A DNA stretch of 64,000 nt from Patiria miniata. Its lineage: Eukaryota; Echinodermata; Asteroidea; Valvatida; Asterinidae. Both the position numbers and the translations under genes were made by a program. The stretch covers positions 21,638,927-21,702,926 of the forward strand of contig NW_024037063.1 of NCBI RefSeq assembly GCF_015706575.1. The letters run 5' to 3'. Positions 43,284 through 54,942 of this stretch are shown here, one piece after another (position 1 is the stretch's first letter; each line of letters starts with the position of its first letter). The notes under the pieces are model-generated. The model saw only the letters and a program-made list of their open reading frames with translations. It was not told where the DNA came from and searched no databases.

Positions 43284-44523
43284 CTCATGTACTTTTTCAA
43301 GTTACGGAATTTCGAACACATATGCCGTGTTTATGTTCGTCATGGAGCCGAGCCCCCGCCATTTTAGAGTGCTGAGTCGCAGTGTTCAGGACGCCCTCAT
43401 GTGAATTTTCGCACAGCTTATCGTGGTTAAAAAGTCAACAACTTGACAAGTTTTCATCATAATTTTGTGGGAAATCGGGTTGCATTCTTAAGATGATATT
43501 CAGTTAATCGAAGCAAAATTCGGTACGTATATTCACATATGCAGCGCTATAGGATTTTGTGCCTTTTCTCAATCGGAACGAAAATAACGTTCACGTTTAC
43601 GTTTCTTTGGATTTTTCGTGGTCTGGCGTATTACTGTGTTTTATTGTGCAGTTGAATGGCGAAAACCACACTAGTTCCGTGTTCAGTAAACCAACCAGGG
43701 AAACAAATAATTATATACCTGCGTGTGTATCGTGAAAGTATCGTAAAAGGCGCTAAACAACCATGCATGCGGATGACGTTTGGGAGAAAAACATCGGAGG
43801 GGTGGGGGACAAACGCATGTGAGCCTCTGGAACAGCGGTGGAGAGTCTGCTCACCCCATTTTTCCATGTCTTGATCCCCTTTTCCCCAAATTTCCAGGAC
43901 TGTTGTTCTACATGTTTAATTAGGCGAAAGAAATTGTGTACAGGTTGTCTGTCCCACAAAAAAATACGTAACGTCGAATCGGGCATGTTTTTAAAGTGGG
44001 GGCAGTATTCAAACTTGATGTCTATTGTTGATGAGGACCGTTCCAAAAGCTTTTTAGTTGGTTTCATTATAAGATGTTTTGTTCAAAAGATAGTAGAGCA
44101 AAACGGGACTTGAAAAACCACTTAAGCCATTTTTGTCTGAAATTATATCTCCTGTTCTTCCAAAAATCCTTGATTCACATGATAAACTGAACCATAATGA
44201 CCCATCCTTTGTGTGTCTAACTCCGTTTCAAGGAAAGTGGTCCAAGACTAGGGGCAAAAATCCCGGGGGATATGGGGGTATAACACTTTTTGACAAGGTA
44301 AATGGGCTATTGAATCGACCCCCCCCCCCCTTTCGGATTTCGAGGTATTGTCGAACACCCACAACCAAAAATGTATACATGTAATACTGGGGAATGAAAT
44401 TTAACTCCAGCAAATGTAACATCATGCTGCTAAATTCAACCAAAACTTGACATTCAAGACCAAATTTAATTTGGTCTTGTATGACTACACATTTCTAGTA
44501 CAAGAAACATCCAAATCATTCAT
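43284..44523 (+). repeat. array unit 5 (short)
   Basis: About 1,240 bp, near copy of unit 3 in its first two thirds. After about 43990 it differs more, marking the end of the 3.15 kb duplication. Confidence 0.78.
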
Positions 44524-44930
44524 GCCCCCACAATTTCTTTTGAAAACGGAGACCGTTTGGCTTAAAAACGGTGGAATTGTGTAAATATACCCAAGGATCA
44601 ACTCCCTGGTTTTTGGGCTTCCATCTGAGGGCAGGCGTGACAAAATCACGGATGAAAAATGGGTCCTATTTGCCTGAGAAAGTGGAAGGATGCCACTTGT
44701 AAAATGGCTACATGCAGGCTTGGTAACTATTACTTTTCGGGCGGTGATTTTATTTGGGTGTGAATATTTAAATATGTAATTGGCTAATGTACCTAAAATT
44801 GAAAAGAAATGAAAAGATGAAAGACAAGACAATAATTTAATTTTTGTTTGAGAAACCCCAGTGATGTTGGCTCGCATGTTACTTGGTCCTGAACTTTGTT
44901 GATTTTACACAGTTTTCAATGGGGCTTGAA
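44524..44930 (+). repeat. dispersed ~400-bp repeat, copy 1 of 2
   Basis: Starts GCCCCCACAATTTCTTTTGA and ends near TTTCAATGGGGCTTG. It separates units 5 and 6. The second copy is at 50407-50790. Shared words include ACCGTTTGGCTT, CCCAAGGATCAACTCCCTGG and GAGAAACCCCAGTGATGTT. No coding signal. It shares a general plan with the ~440-bp repeat (33304). Confidence 0.75.
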
Positions 44931-45965
44931 TTAGTACATTATACAGTGGACCCACAAATGCTGTGTTTATGTTCGTCACGGAGCCGAGCCGCCGCCATTT
45001 TAGAGTGCTGAGTCGCGGTGTTCAGGACGCCCTCACGTGAATCTCCGCATAGCTTATCGTGGTTAAAAAAAAGTCAACAACTTGACAACAAGTTTTCATC
45101 ATAATTTTGTGGGAAATCAGGTTGCATATAAGATGATATTCAGTTAATTGAAGCATATATTCGGTACGTATATTCACATATGCGGCGCTATAGGATTTTT
45201 GGGCCTAGCCTGTGCACAATAATTTTTTCGACGGAACTTGCACGAAATAAATGGCATACTGTGATAAGTATGTCGGCAACGCCCTTTACGCCATCAGCCT
45301 CGGTCCAACAATTTGGCCATCGGTACGGTACCAGTTTGACAAAAACAAGCGTTATAGCGATTTTTGGCAATGTATATACCAGTCCTCCAGAGTTGGAAAA
45401 TATGTGATAGCATTGCAGCGGTGGCAGCTTTTAGGGTGTTATCACCCTGGGTTTTTTTTTTTCCTTCAAAATGTCCATCAAAATGCTTGTTACCACTTTA
45501 GGGGCGGTATATCTTGCACATGCGCACAATAATCATTTATGCCCTGATTTGATACTGACCAAACCACCGTACGTATACCAATGACGAGACAATTAGGTTT
45601 GTGCGCATGTCCGTGCTTTAGCTCGTACAACACGCCCTCTTGTGGCCGAATTGTATCCAGTCTCTTTTGGGGTAAAAACAGCTCACCGGAGGATGTCTTT
45701 TCAATCACTTTTTTATGTTACAAATAAGTTTTTGATATTGGAGATATAACAATAAATCGACAGAAAAAGGACTATAATTGTTTTATCAGATAGGACTGGG
45801 AAATTTTGGCAAGACACTTGATGAAAAAACACCTCCGAAAAAAACTAATTTGATTGCGACGTTTTATCAGTGTCTCAATCGGAATTTCTTTGGATTTTTC
45901 GCCGTCTGGCATATTACTGTGTTTTGTGCAGTTGAATCGCGAAAACCACACGAGCTCCGTGTTCA
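44931..45965 (+). repeat. array unit 6 (long, incomplete)
   Basis: More diverged than units 2-5. It contains the long-unit section (GCCTAGCCTGTGCACAAT at about 45205) and stops near the phrase GAGCTCCGTGTTCATACCAACC, where a GAGTTGAGTCGAGTC simple repeat (45976-46058) begins. Confidence 0.75.
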
Positions 45966-46120
45966 TACCAACCAGGAAGGAGTTGAGTCGAGTCATTTGC
46001 TTGCAGTGACTTGAGTTGAGTCGAGTCTGTTACCCTTTCGACTCGAGTTGAGTCGAGTCGCCAAAATGGTAATACAATGTAATACAGGTGCTAATGTTTG
46101 ATTTCTGTGATCTTGATACC

Positions 46121-46332
46121 AGGTTGGGCGTCTGAGTGCAGCTATCTGTCCGCCGCGCACATTCATCGCTGGGTTCAGACCTTCCGGGAATATGATCTGC
46201 AGTTCTGTGCTCTTCATCTGCCCCAGGAGTCCTAGAAACAGTTGGCGGATCTTGTACAGTTCAACCACAAAACAGTATGTACTGCCTTGGACAGATTCCT
46301 TTTTAGACTTTTCCACAAAGTTGCAGAAAAGC
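46121..46332 (-). CDS. candidate internal exon of an unidentified host gene
   Basis: On the minus strand, CTAAG at 46337-46333 can act as a splice acceptor. The open frame that follows reads LFCNFVEKSKKES, TYCFVVELYKIRQLFLG, QMKSTELQIIFPEG and NPAMNVRGGQIAALRRPTW. It has protein-like composition, with alternating hydrophobic residues, no low complexity, and no repeat copy elsewhere in the window. The 3' limit is uncertain: GTATCA near 46119 is a moderate donor, and the frame stays open to 45993, where simple repeat begins. I do not recognise the family. It might also be an old transposon exon. Confidence 0.4.
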
Positions 46333-46689
46333 CTTAGTTTTGTGAAGATTTTTTGTTTACTTCATTTTGTTGTATCCCAAATCTCCTAGACTTTGCTCAT
46401 GCTTTTTTTTTGTGCCCGGTACATTGGACATAAAACATAGTCATATCCCTACGAAACTTAAGATAGACAAAGACCACATACTAATGTTGTGCATAGTGAT
46501 GTGGCGTTGTCATGACGACATCATGTGTACTGTGATGTCATCTTAAAGGAGCATATTTTTAAAACCCATATCCCAAAAAATAAAAGTTTGTATCGTATGT
46601 TGACAGGGATGTGTTAGAGATGAAAATTGAGGCGATGTCATGATGATGTCATCATGTAATTGTATAAAATCCATCAGGGGTGCTCCTTT

Positions 46690-46811
46690 TTTTTTTTCTT
46701 CTTCTTCTTCTCTCTCCTAACTGTATGTGCATGTTTTTGTTTTCTTTACTGTTCTTATTGTCTGTACTTGAATTTTTACCTGTGAAATTAATAAATGAAA
46801 TGAAATGAAAT
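46690..46811 (+). mobile_element. 3' end of a retroelement with (AAATG)n tail
   Basis: A pyrimidine run (46687-46718) is followed by GTCTGTACTTGAATTTTTAC, then AATTAATAAATGAAATGAAATG. The layout is like a LINE or SINE 3' end with a short tandem tail. No protein-coding part remains. Confidence 0.5.
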
Positions 46812-47535
46812 GTATATGGATTTTTGAAGTTTTGACAATTATGGCCATATCTCATGGAAGGCAGGATGCTAAAGTCAAAACTTTTTGTAATGGGTTTGTC
46901 AGGTCATAGATGCTTTAAAAAAAATTGACATGTGTGACATAAGTTGCATCTTAGCTAGCCAGGATAGCCTTACGAAGTAAATCAACTCCATATCCCACAT
47001 GCTGTCAGCGTGCAGCCATGCACCAACACTTACATGGATTGCCAACCTTCAGCATTTCTAGGCCTCTGACATGTTGAAATAAAGTTTTCATTAGTGTTAA
47101 GTTTTCTTTCATTATTTTCTTTGTGTTACCATTAAATGTTTTTATTTTGGAAATTGTTTTTGCATTGTGTTGATATTTGTTTTTGTTTTGAGTTACAATT
47201 TGAGTTTGATTAAACAATAGTTGCTCTTTACTTGTGGGACGTGTGATTAGGATTAGCAAAAAGTAATCCATGTCCAACATGTTCACGGAATGTCGATCAA
47301 TATTCCTCCCAGCAAACTTTGCGAGTAAAAAACAGGTTTGAATGAAAAGACAATTACAATCAACTGTCTTAAAAGCGACAAGCAAGGATCAAAATGTCAA
47401 CTCTATCAGTTGTGACCACCTCAAAGTTGCTGTGGTTTTTATTTTAGGTTAACAAGCTATTAAATGAAATCATAAAATGCAAAGGTTACAAACGTTATGG
47501 AATTTGCGGCAAAACTTACCATTTTGTCTCTATAA
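46812..47535. other. no clear gene; one minus-strand frame
   Basis: A 126-residue minus-strand frame (47005-47385) is Lys/Asn/Thr-rich with no motif I recognise, and starts with MLVAFKTVDCNCLFIQTC. That cysteine-containing start could be a LINE remnant, but the support is weak. Confidence 0.3.
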
Positions 47536-47756
47536 AATTCCAAAGAGTGAAATTAGGGACTAGATGTTTCAGAGTGAAAAATCACTCTCATTTTAGATTG
47601 AAAAAGTCTGAAAAAGAACCACTCTAGTCGAAGTCGAGTTAAAAAAAATTGATTGTTTTGGTCGAAGAAATTTTACTCTAAAATGTCTAGTCCCTAGTTT
47701 CTGACTGGGGGAGTGAATCTTCACTCGAATGGAGTGAATTTTCACTCTTTGGAATT
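47536..47756. mobile_element. MITE with AATTCCAAAGAGTGAAA ends
   Basis: 221 bp, with inverted ends AATTCCAAAGAGTGAAA and TTTTCACTCTTTGGAATT. Inner inverted words GGGACTAGA and TCTAGTCCC, and GAGTGAAAAATCACTCTC-like repeats, make most of it self-complementary. No coding region. Confidence 0.75.
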
Positions 47757-48151
47757 GAGAGAGTTCGTCTTGGTGCCTCCTGGGGATTGTAGGCTTGGCC
47801 TACCTTTATGACGCTTTCATGGTTCTTCAACTTGCACTTCATTCATAATGCCCGGAACCCAAAGCTCATTATGATCGTGATTTGAACGGAGAAGCAATAT
47901 ATCTTCCCCTGCCATCGCAGATCCACAAGCAAATTAATACTAAATCTAATAACTTACCTCGTCTGGTCAATAACTTGCAAGTAAATGCTTTGATATCAGA
48001 ACCGTTTGTTTTATTGATTTGCAAAAGCAATATACATTAGAAAACAAAAACAGGTATCACACAAAATTAAGGTAATTGAAGAACAATATACTAAAATTAG
48101 GAAAAACAGACACTTATTTAAAGAGAGAAGCCAAGGAGAAGACTCCAGTAA

Positions 48152-48240
48152 GGCCAAAAAAAAGTCTCCAGTTTCTGGTATGCGCGCGCGTCGCCGTAGC
48201 CATGCGCGTCGGCAAAATTAAAAAGTTTGTTTTTCAATGA
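48152..48240 (+). mobile_element. left-end fragment of the 25.8 kb-type MITE
   Basis: TAAGGCCAAAAAAAAGTCTC, then a GCGCGCGCGTCG block and CATGCGCGTCGG. Same order as 25788-25858. The right end is not seen. Confidence 0.55.
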
Positions 48241-48387
48241 AAGATGATGTCTCAACACCGCCAAACTCACTGGCTTGACTGGAATCCTGCTGCTGCACAA
48301 TTTTAACGTGTTTTTAGATGGGGTTATGATCGAGAATAAGCTTTATGTGGTATCAAATTTCCTAATTTGTACAGAATCGTTTAGTTT

Positions 48388-48900
48388 TTAATTTATGTAA
48401 CAAAGGAGGTCTGTCAAGATTGGTGTGACACACTCACAATCATAAAACACATGAAGTGAAATTTCAGGATATTTTTCACAAAAAGAGCAGTTTGGGGAAT
48501 CTTTTCTGCCAATTTTGAAATGAAAATTATTAAAGGCAATGACCCCATGGAACAAATTAAAATAAACAGATCTCAGTCTAGTTTCAATAGTACATTTACA
48601 ATTGCGCGTATGAATCACCTCCAAGTCTTCATTCTCCAAATTAATATTAAAAGCACTATTCCTAAAGGTCTTTTGCTTTTCTGACATGAATTTATCAATC
48701 ATAATGTTGTAAGTAAACTTACGGATTTTCTTGGCCATGATAAGGTTATAATTTAAAATAATTGTAATATCATCACCCTCTAAATGCGTATCACAAAACC
48801 ATTCCTGATGGATACAATTAAGTAGGGTGTTATACTTTGTTCTGTCCTTGTAAGAAATGTCATATTCAATTATTAGTTCCTCAAATAATCAAATATTGGG
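48388..48900 (-). mobile_element. LINE C-terminal remnant with zinc-binding tail
   Basis: The minus-strand frame 48738-48388 ends with FKIGRKDSPNCSFCEKYPEI then SLHVFYDC. This is the zf-RVT-like cysteine/histidine tail found after the reverse transcriptase of L1/Tx1-type LINEs. Upstream (RSVYFNLFHGVIAFN) fits the linker that precedes it. No RT motif is present, so only the very C-terminus remains. It is AT-rich compared with its surroundings. Confidence 0.65.
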
Positions 48901-48929
48901 TTTTGGTTCATTCAATAGATCCTTCACAG

Positions 48930-49490
48930 AAATACGAATCATCCAAATTACTCATGTACCTTTTTAAGTTACGGAATTTTGAACACAAACCATTTAAGAC
49001 ATAAATGTGGCCCCTATAGCATCAAATGTGCCCCCTCGAGATGAAAACAAAACTTGCCCTAAAATGTCGAATAATTTGTTTTCTGATTTCCCGAAATGGT
49101 ATTGAGAGTTATGGTTGAACGAGGAAAATGAAAGCCCCAAAACCCTTACAATGCGCCCTGAAAATGGGTACTTAATGGCCGGTCTTGAAGAGCGCCTTCT
49201 ATTTTGAAAGATGGTTCCCCCCCCCCCCCCCCATGTCCCCCATGATTCGATTTTACGGAGGCCAAGTGTCCGGTTTATACACGTGTCGACATTTTAGCAT
49301 GGATGCACCAAATACTGCTGGACACGCTCCGACGCAAGATATTGAGCAAGTGCCTCATTCTGGTGATCCCCCCCCCCCTCCCGTTTGAAACCCGTTTCGC
49401 CGCCGCTGCAATTAATCTGATACCCAAACTATAACAATTCACAGATCGCTATTTTGAGAAAGAAAGCAAATGCTTCAGGGTTTGATTTTT
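48930..49490. other. repeat fragments, no gene
   Basis: Begins with ATCCAAATTACTCATGTACC then AAGTTACGGAATTTTGAACA, a short stray piece of the array unit (compare 38223-38270). C-runs follow at 49208 and 49368. Short open frames only. Confidence 0.5.
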
Positions 49491-49493
49491 GGG

Positions 49494-49676
49494 TCACCCT
49501 GTAGAGAGACACATGCAAGGCAGCAGACCTATGCAGGGGAAGACTACCAAAGAGACTGTTCGAAAGTCGACATCAAATGCATCGGCCTCTGCTAAGATGA
49601 CACAAACCACAAGAGAATGGTCGTAGGACATCATGAAGTAAATGGCCGGCACCACTCCAATTGGAATGAACGCCAT
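49494..49676 (-). other. hydrophobic minus-strand frame, unknown
   Basis: 60 codons with two membrane-like stretches (MAFIPIGVVPAIYFMMS and VSLVVFPCIGLLPCMCL). The plus strand is also open for about 35 codons and ends in sequence with a possible donor (AAGGTAGGT at 49684). It could be an exon in either direction or a chance frame. I do not recognise it. Confidence 0.2.
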
Positions 49677-50406
49677 AGATCAAGGTAGGTCAAGGTCAAA
49701 CCCTAGCATTTTCTATCAATTCTGGCTGAAGTTGAACATGAAATTGCTTGAATCTTGCAGATTCTCGATCGTCCCCAACTGAGCTGCATAAAAATAGTGG
49801 CCGCATGAGGTCGCTGTTCGCGCTGTATTTTTACATGCACGGCAGGGGCAACTTCGTCCCCAGTGCTTACTTTATTTCCAACCTCGTTTCCAATAGTAAG
49901 CCCTGGATAGGAAACTTTCTTCCTGTATCTGTCGATACCGCAATAGAAATTGATTTATATCGTGTACTTGGTGTTGTCATTCACAACACGCAGTACGTTT
50001 TTTTCGCGGTCATTCGACCACGCCTTCCTTAAAATATTCATTTCCTTTCCAATTTGTTCATATTTATATGAAATGTGATACTGAATTTTGTCTCGATAAG
50101 ATCGTAACAGTTTAATTAAAATAAAATCGTATTTTCGTCACTAATGCCATATGCTCGCGGTACGACGAATTGATTTACCCTAGACACCGCATAAAAAAAT
50201 GAAAATGAGACACACAGGCAGGCACCAGACTATTTTTCATTTGCATACGTGTTCAAAAATCTTGCACATGGAAATGATCCAATACCAGGGTGAGAGAGCA
50301 GGTAGTGGTGGCGCGTACGGCTCAACACCTTAGAAACGAGGTTGCGGCAGGGGTGCAGTGAACTAATTCAAGCGAGAATTTCTACGCCAGCTGATTAGCA
50401 TAATAA

Positions 50407-50790
50407 GTGCCCCCACAGTTTCTTTTGAAAACGAAGACCGTTTGGCTTTAAAAACGGTGGAATTATGTCAATATACCCAAGGATCAACTCCCTGGTTATT
50501 GAGCTTCCATCTGAGGCCAGGCTTGATTGATACGGTTGAAAAATGGGTCCTAGTTGCCTGTGAAAGTGGAAGTATGCAAAATGGCTACATGCAGGCTTGG
50601 GAACTACCACTTTTCGGGAGGTGATTTTGTTTTGGTGTGAATATTTAAAAATGTGATCAGCTTGTCTACCCAAAATTGAAAAGAACTGAAAAGATGAAGG
50701 ACAAGACAATAATTTATTTTTTGTTTGAGAAACCCCAGTGATGTTATTTGGACCTGAACTTTGTTAATTTTACACTGTTTTTAATGGGGC
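50407..50790 (+). repeat. dispersed ~400-bp repeat, copy 2 of 2
   Basis: Matches 44524-44930 throughout, with small indels. Its copy lacks about 20 bp near GATACGGTTGAAAAATGG. Confidence 0.75.
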
Positions 50791-52200
50791 TCGTTTCAGT
50801 GCACCATGCATAGCGCGCGTGGATATGCCGCCGATTGATTACCGCGTTGGCCTACGGGACGAATAACGACGAGAGCATTGACCAAGGCTACAATGGAAAT
50901 TGCGTCACTTTTTTTGGGGGGGGGATTACTCCAAGATGTTAACCTTTTTATTTATCAACAATCGTTTATAGTTTTGCCCACTTGAACCCTTCAAAACTAA
51001 CACGGTGTTTGAATATTGATTGGTTCCAGCTGATATGGAAGGGTCTTTTGGGGGGCCCAATTTTCTTTAAAATTCATTAATGTGTTCGCCAAAGTCATGT
51101 TCCCTTGCAATATTTTTCAGTTGGCCCTGAAAATGGAAATTCCTTGAAACTTGCAGGGACTCGGGGACTCTTGGAACACATAATTTGCCTTACATAAAAA
51201 AAAGAAGTAATTTACGCTTCTACTGATTAGTGAACTCGAAACTAAGCGTCTACGTGAAGCGTCTCCGTAGGCTAAACGCATTATTCACCGGCTTGTGCAG
51301 TGCCCTCCCCCTTATTGTAGTCGCCGATTAGTAGTTGCTGATTAATTAGGCCAGACCCCGCCTCTTGACCTCCTAGATTTTGACCAATTAGCGGGCGCTT
51401 TCTATATTGGGTCTTCGGTCATTCGCCCGTTGCACGCAATAGACAATGGATTTAAAAACACACACACACACATGTCACGCGTTCTGTATTATGTTACGCG
51501 ATATGGAGCTGGCTGTTTGTTATTCAAAAGCACTGCATTCAAATTGACCAATCAAACTATTTACTCCTGATTTTGGAATGAAATGACGTCACGATTTAGT
51601 AAAGTCAACTCCAATTGGCTTGCGCGTGGCTTGCATTTTGTTTACGGCAGTGACCACAATTTGTGTAGCGCGCCCTCTTTTGACATAACAATTGAACTGG
51701 TTGACACGAGTATTATTAAAAGGGCAGATTTTTTACTGCATGGCATTGTTTTTGTGAAGTTTATTTCGATATTCCACATAATCATGTTACTTTGAATTAA
51801 CATGTGAAATTTCAATTCGATGCAACAGATACTGGAGTTATCTTGTAGAAACCGGGCGTTACTTTCGGCGTGTAATAAAATTGACTCCAGTTCGCCTTAT
51901 ATCTATTCGCGTTTTTTTAATGGTTGGTCATTTTCGCTCCAATTTCAAAAACGTTTGCTAACCAATCACTAAATAAATAAATTCAACCAATATTCCTGGA
52001 GTTATTATCCCCACAACGAGCGTGTTAATTTATTATTTTTATTTGACGACTTCTTCAATTTTGAGCATTTGGAGTACGTTATGACGACCAATCACCATAT
52101 ATAATGATACACTAATATATGTCTTGAGTTGTCTGCCCCACAACGCCACGATGTTGTTTTTCTCCCATGAAAGTTGACTTCGGTATTAGGCAGTTTTATC
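50791..52200. other. no gene seen
   Basis: Non-coding DNA with a G-run at 50914, an ACACAC run at 51458-51470, and a phrase GACCACAATTTGTGTAGCGC followed by GCCCTCTTTT (51650-51680) that recurs at 54430-54462. Confidence 0.5.
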
Positions 52201-52212
52201 TTATTATGGCTA

Positions 52213-52645
52213 TGGGTGCACACCAGTAAATATAGGCCTAAATGCATCCACCAGGCTCCGTGAATAAAAGTTATTCACTCAAAATATTCTGTATTAAAGA
52301 GTTCTCAGAGCCATAAAACTGGGAAATTGAAGAGATATGGCAATGAACCTCTGGCCCGGACCTGGAGCGCGTCCAGTTCTGAGCATCTTGGATGCAATTG
52401 GGCCCGAAAGTGGCGCTCCTTTGCCATGTTGTGGAGGGATCGTTTTTCAAGATGGCTACTTTTCCGCTTTATATTGGTCGTCTATTTTGGGTGAGAATAT
52501 CTCAATAAGTCAGTGGTCAACCCACAAGAAATGAAAATAAAAATGAAAGATGACATGTTAATTATCAGTTTACCGTGTGAGTTTTGAGTATTTTAAAAAG
52601 AATTTGGAAGTATGGGCATTTAGCACTAGTGTCTATGGGAATTTT
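52213..52645 (+). repeat. dispersed ~440-bp repeat, copy 2 of 3
   Basis: Starts GGGTGCACACCAGTAAAT and ends GCATTTAGCACTAGTGTCTA. It is more diverged than copies 1 and 3. Confidence 0.78.
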
Positions 52646-52906
52646 AATACATTGGTGCAAACCACAGTAAATCGGTCCGAAATTGCCTACGCCGGCCAAA
52701 TCAGGATTTGCATGCCCTCAAATTCTTTAGTATTAGAGCATTTTGAAGGCTGTGAACTTGATGATTTGTAAACAATAAGGTTGGAAGCCGTGCAGAGGAC
52801 TACGAGCTGGTATTTCAGTGAAATGTAGATGATGATTAGGCCCTAAAATGACCCTATTTTGCGATGGAGCGTAGACGTCCATTTTCAAAATGGCGATGGG
52901 CTTCAT

Positions 52907-53345
52907 GAGGGTGCACACCGGTAAATCGATCCGCCAAGCTCATGAATAAAAGTTATACCCTCAAAATATTCTATATTAGAGAGTTCTGAGCGCCGTAAAA
53001 TTGGGGAATTGAAGAGATATGGTAATGAACCTCTGGCCCGGACTTGGGGCTTCCAATTCTGAGCATTTTGGATGCTATCGGGCTCGAAAGTGGCGCTATT
53101 TTGCCATGCTGTGGAGGGATAGTTTTTCAAGATGGCTACTTTTCCGCTTTGGGGAAAATAGGGGTCGTCTTCTTTGCGTGAAAATATCTCGAAAAGTCAA
53201 TGGTCAACTCACCAAAAATTGAAAAGAAAATGAAAGATGACACATTGATCATCATTTTTCTGTGCAGCTTGAATACCCGTGAGAGTTTTGAGTATTTAAA
53301 AAATAATTTTGAAGTATGGGCATTTAGCACTAGTGTCTATGGGAG
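52907..53345 (+). repeat. dispersed ~440-bp repeat, copy 3 of 3
   Basis: Starts GGGTGCACACCGGTAAAT. It lacks about 13 bp after the start compared with copy 1, but is otherwise very similar to it. Copies 2 and 3 are about 695 bp apart in the same orientation. Confidence 0.78.
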
Positions 53346-54840
53346 TTTATTTGCAGGTATGCATCCATGACGCGCAATACTCGTAGCCTCGTTTCCATTT
53401 TGTGATTAGACGATGAACGACGTTCGTTTGATGGTGTCTTCATATCTCCAGTGCAAGTAGCTGCAAGTGCGGTCGCAAGTAGCGCTGCTTACGCACCCGG
53501 TATCCGCACTCAGTATACTTTCAGATAAAAAAACGGTCTGTTTTCATAAATGAACATCATAAAGAAAATAGATTTCCAATTTTCCAAATGATCTATAATT
53601 ACATCTTGAGATCGTTCAGACGCATCCCCATAAATGCATGAAAGTGAATACGGAGTGTTGAGTAATTAGTTCTTCCGGTCGCATCATCAGTCCTTTTTAG
53701 TTATTAAGGAGATATTTTAAAAGACTTATTAACTATTTTAAGATTAAAACAATGATTGAAATGAAAATCAGGGATCAATTTAATACGCATAATAGTACAT
53801 AAAATTAATAAATTTACATTCGTAAAATAGTTTTTTTAAAGGAAGCAAGAATATAGATGAATAAATAAGTTTTTTAAGAGAGAAGTAATTCTTCCATTCC
53901 CAGACTTAATGTACTAAATTAATGTCCACTTGCAGATAGCTTGCAATGTTCATTTAAATATCGAGATATATACACAGTAGGGTTTTGTGAAATGCTAAAG
54001 TTTTTTCTTTCCCCATTTCTGATCTGTATCATTATGTGAACGAAATGTGTCACAGAAAAACCTGCAGAATCTGGTCTTGTACGATGAACATGTACGTGCG
54101 GCGCCCGTACATGTACTTCAACGTCGTTAAATTGTTGAATCACAAAATGGCAACAAGGCTACGACTATTACGCAGTTTCCTGCTTTTAGGGGAACGTGAT
54201 CATCTTCAGATGAAATTTTCTCCCAAAAGTCATCAATAAATCCCCCCAAAAAATTGGAAAATAAAGAAGAAAGATGATAAAATAAGCATTAATTTGATGT
54301 GTGTGTGTCGAACCCCTTGGACAGTTGCGAGTATTTTCCCTGAATTTCTGAATTGGGAGCATTTACCATTGGGGTTTATAAAGTTTACTTTACTGGTCTG
54401 CAACCGTATGAGGCGTCCGACTTAATATGATGACCACAATTTGTGTAGCGCGCCCTCTTTTAACAAGCAATTGAAGTTGACAGTTGACACATTATTTCAT
54501 TTGTATTTTTTTTGTGTAGCGGGAATTAATTAAGCAGGATTTTCGAGTCTGCCTGGAGGATCTTCGGCGAGGATTTCAATCTTATTTACTGAAGTATTGC
54601 ATTGTTAGCGATCTTCTGCACCATCTTGGCGAGTGGAAAGTATTATAAAACTACAACAAGCCTACAAATCATCTCTCGAATGGATTGACTCCAGGAACGC
54701 GTGCCGCAATCTGCACTTTTGAAAACGTCAACCGTCCACCGCGCCTTTTCACGGGCGGGAATAACCAGTGCTCGACGTGAGATTGACGCTTCGTCTTGTC
54801 TTGATTTCACTTGGTCTTGTCTGAGCTGCAAAGACTTGGT
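53346..54840. other. no gene seen
   Basis: AT-rich to 54160, with a relaxed relative of the ~440-bp repeat near 54170-54400 and a duplicate of the 51650 phrase at 54430. No coding signal. Confidence 0.45.
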
Positions 54841-54849
54841 GGTGCAGTT

Positions 54850-54942
54850 ATGACTTTTGTGAGTTCATCTTGTGACAATTTGGGAGTTTTGTGCTGGAGC
54901 TCAGCAGTCTGCAAGCCAACATTCAACAACACCGTCGTGGTG
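54850..54942 (+). other. weak candidate exon ending at GTGAGT
   Basis: ATGACTTTTGTGAGTTCATC opens a frame (MTFVSSSCDNLGVLCWSSAV and about 10 further codons) closing at a GTGAGT donor after ACCGTCGTG. No family recognised; chance is likely. Confidence 0.15.

Larger units (their letters stand above)
35008..45965 (+). repeat. tandem array of six 1.24-1.9 kb units
   Basis: Head-to-tail units, anchored here by CTCATGTACTTTTTCAAG and by TATGTTCGTCATGGAGCCGA. Unit starts are 35008, 38229, 40131, 41376, 43284 and about 44931. Long units (1, 2, 4 and 6) contain a ~660-bp stretch from GCCTAGCCTGTGCACAAT to GTGTCTCAATCGGAA that short units (3, 5) lack. Each unit has a G-run near its middle, a C-run near its end and a palindrome with arms CAAGACCAAATT. 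The many small frames shared by the units have no domain and change frame at the homopolymer runs, so I read the array as non-coding. Confidence 0.85.
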
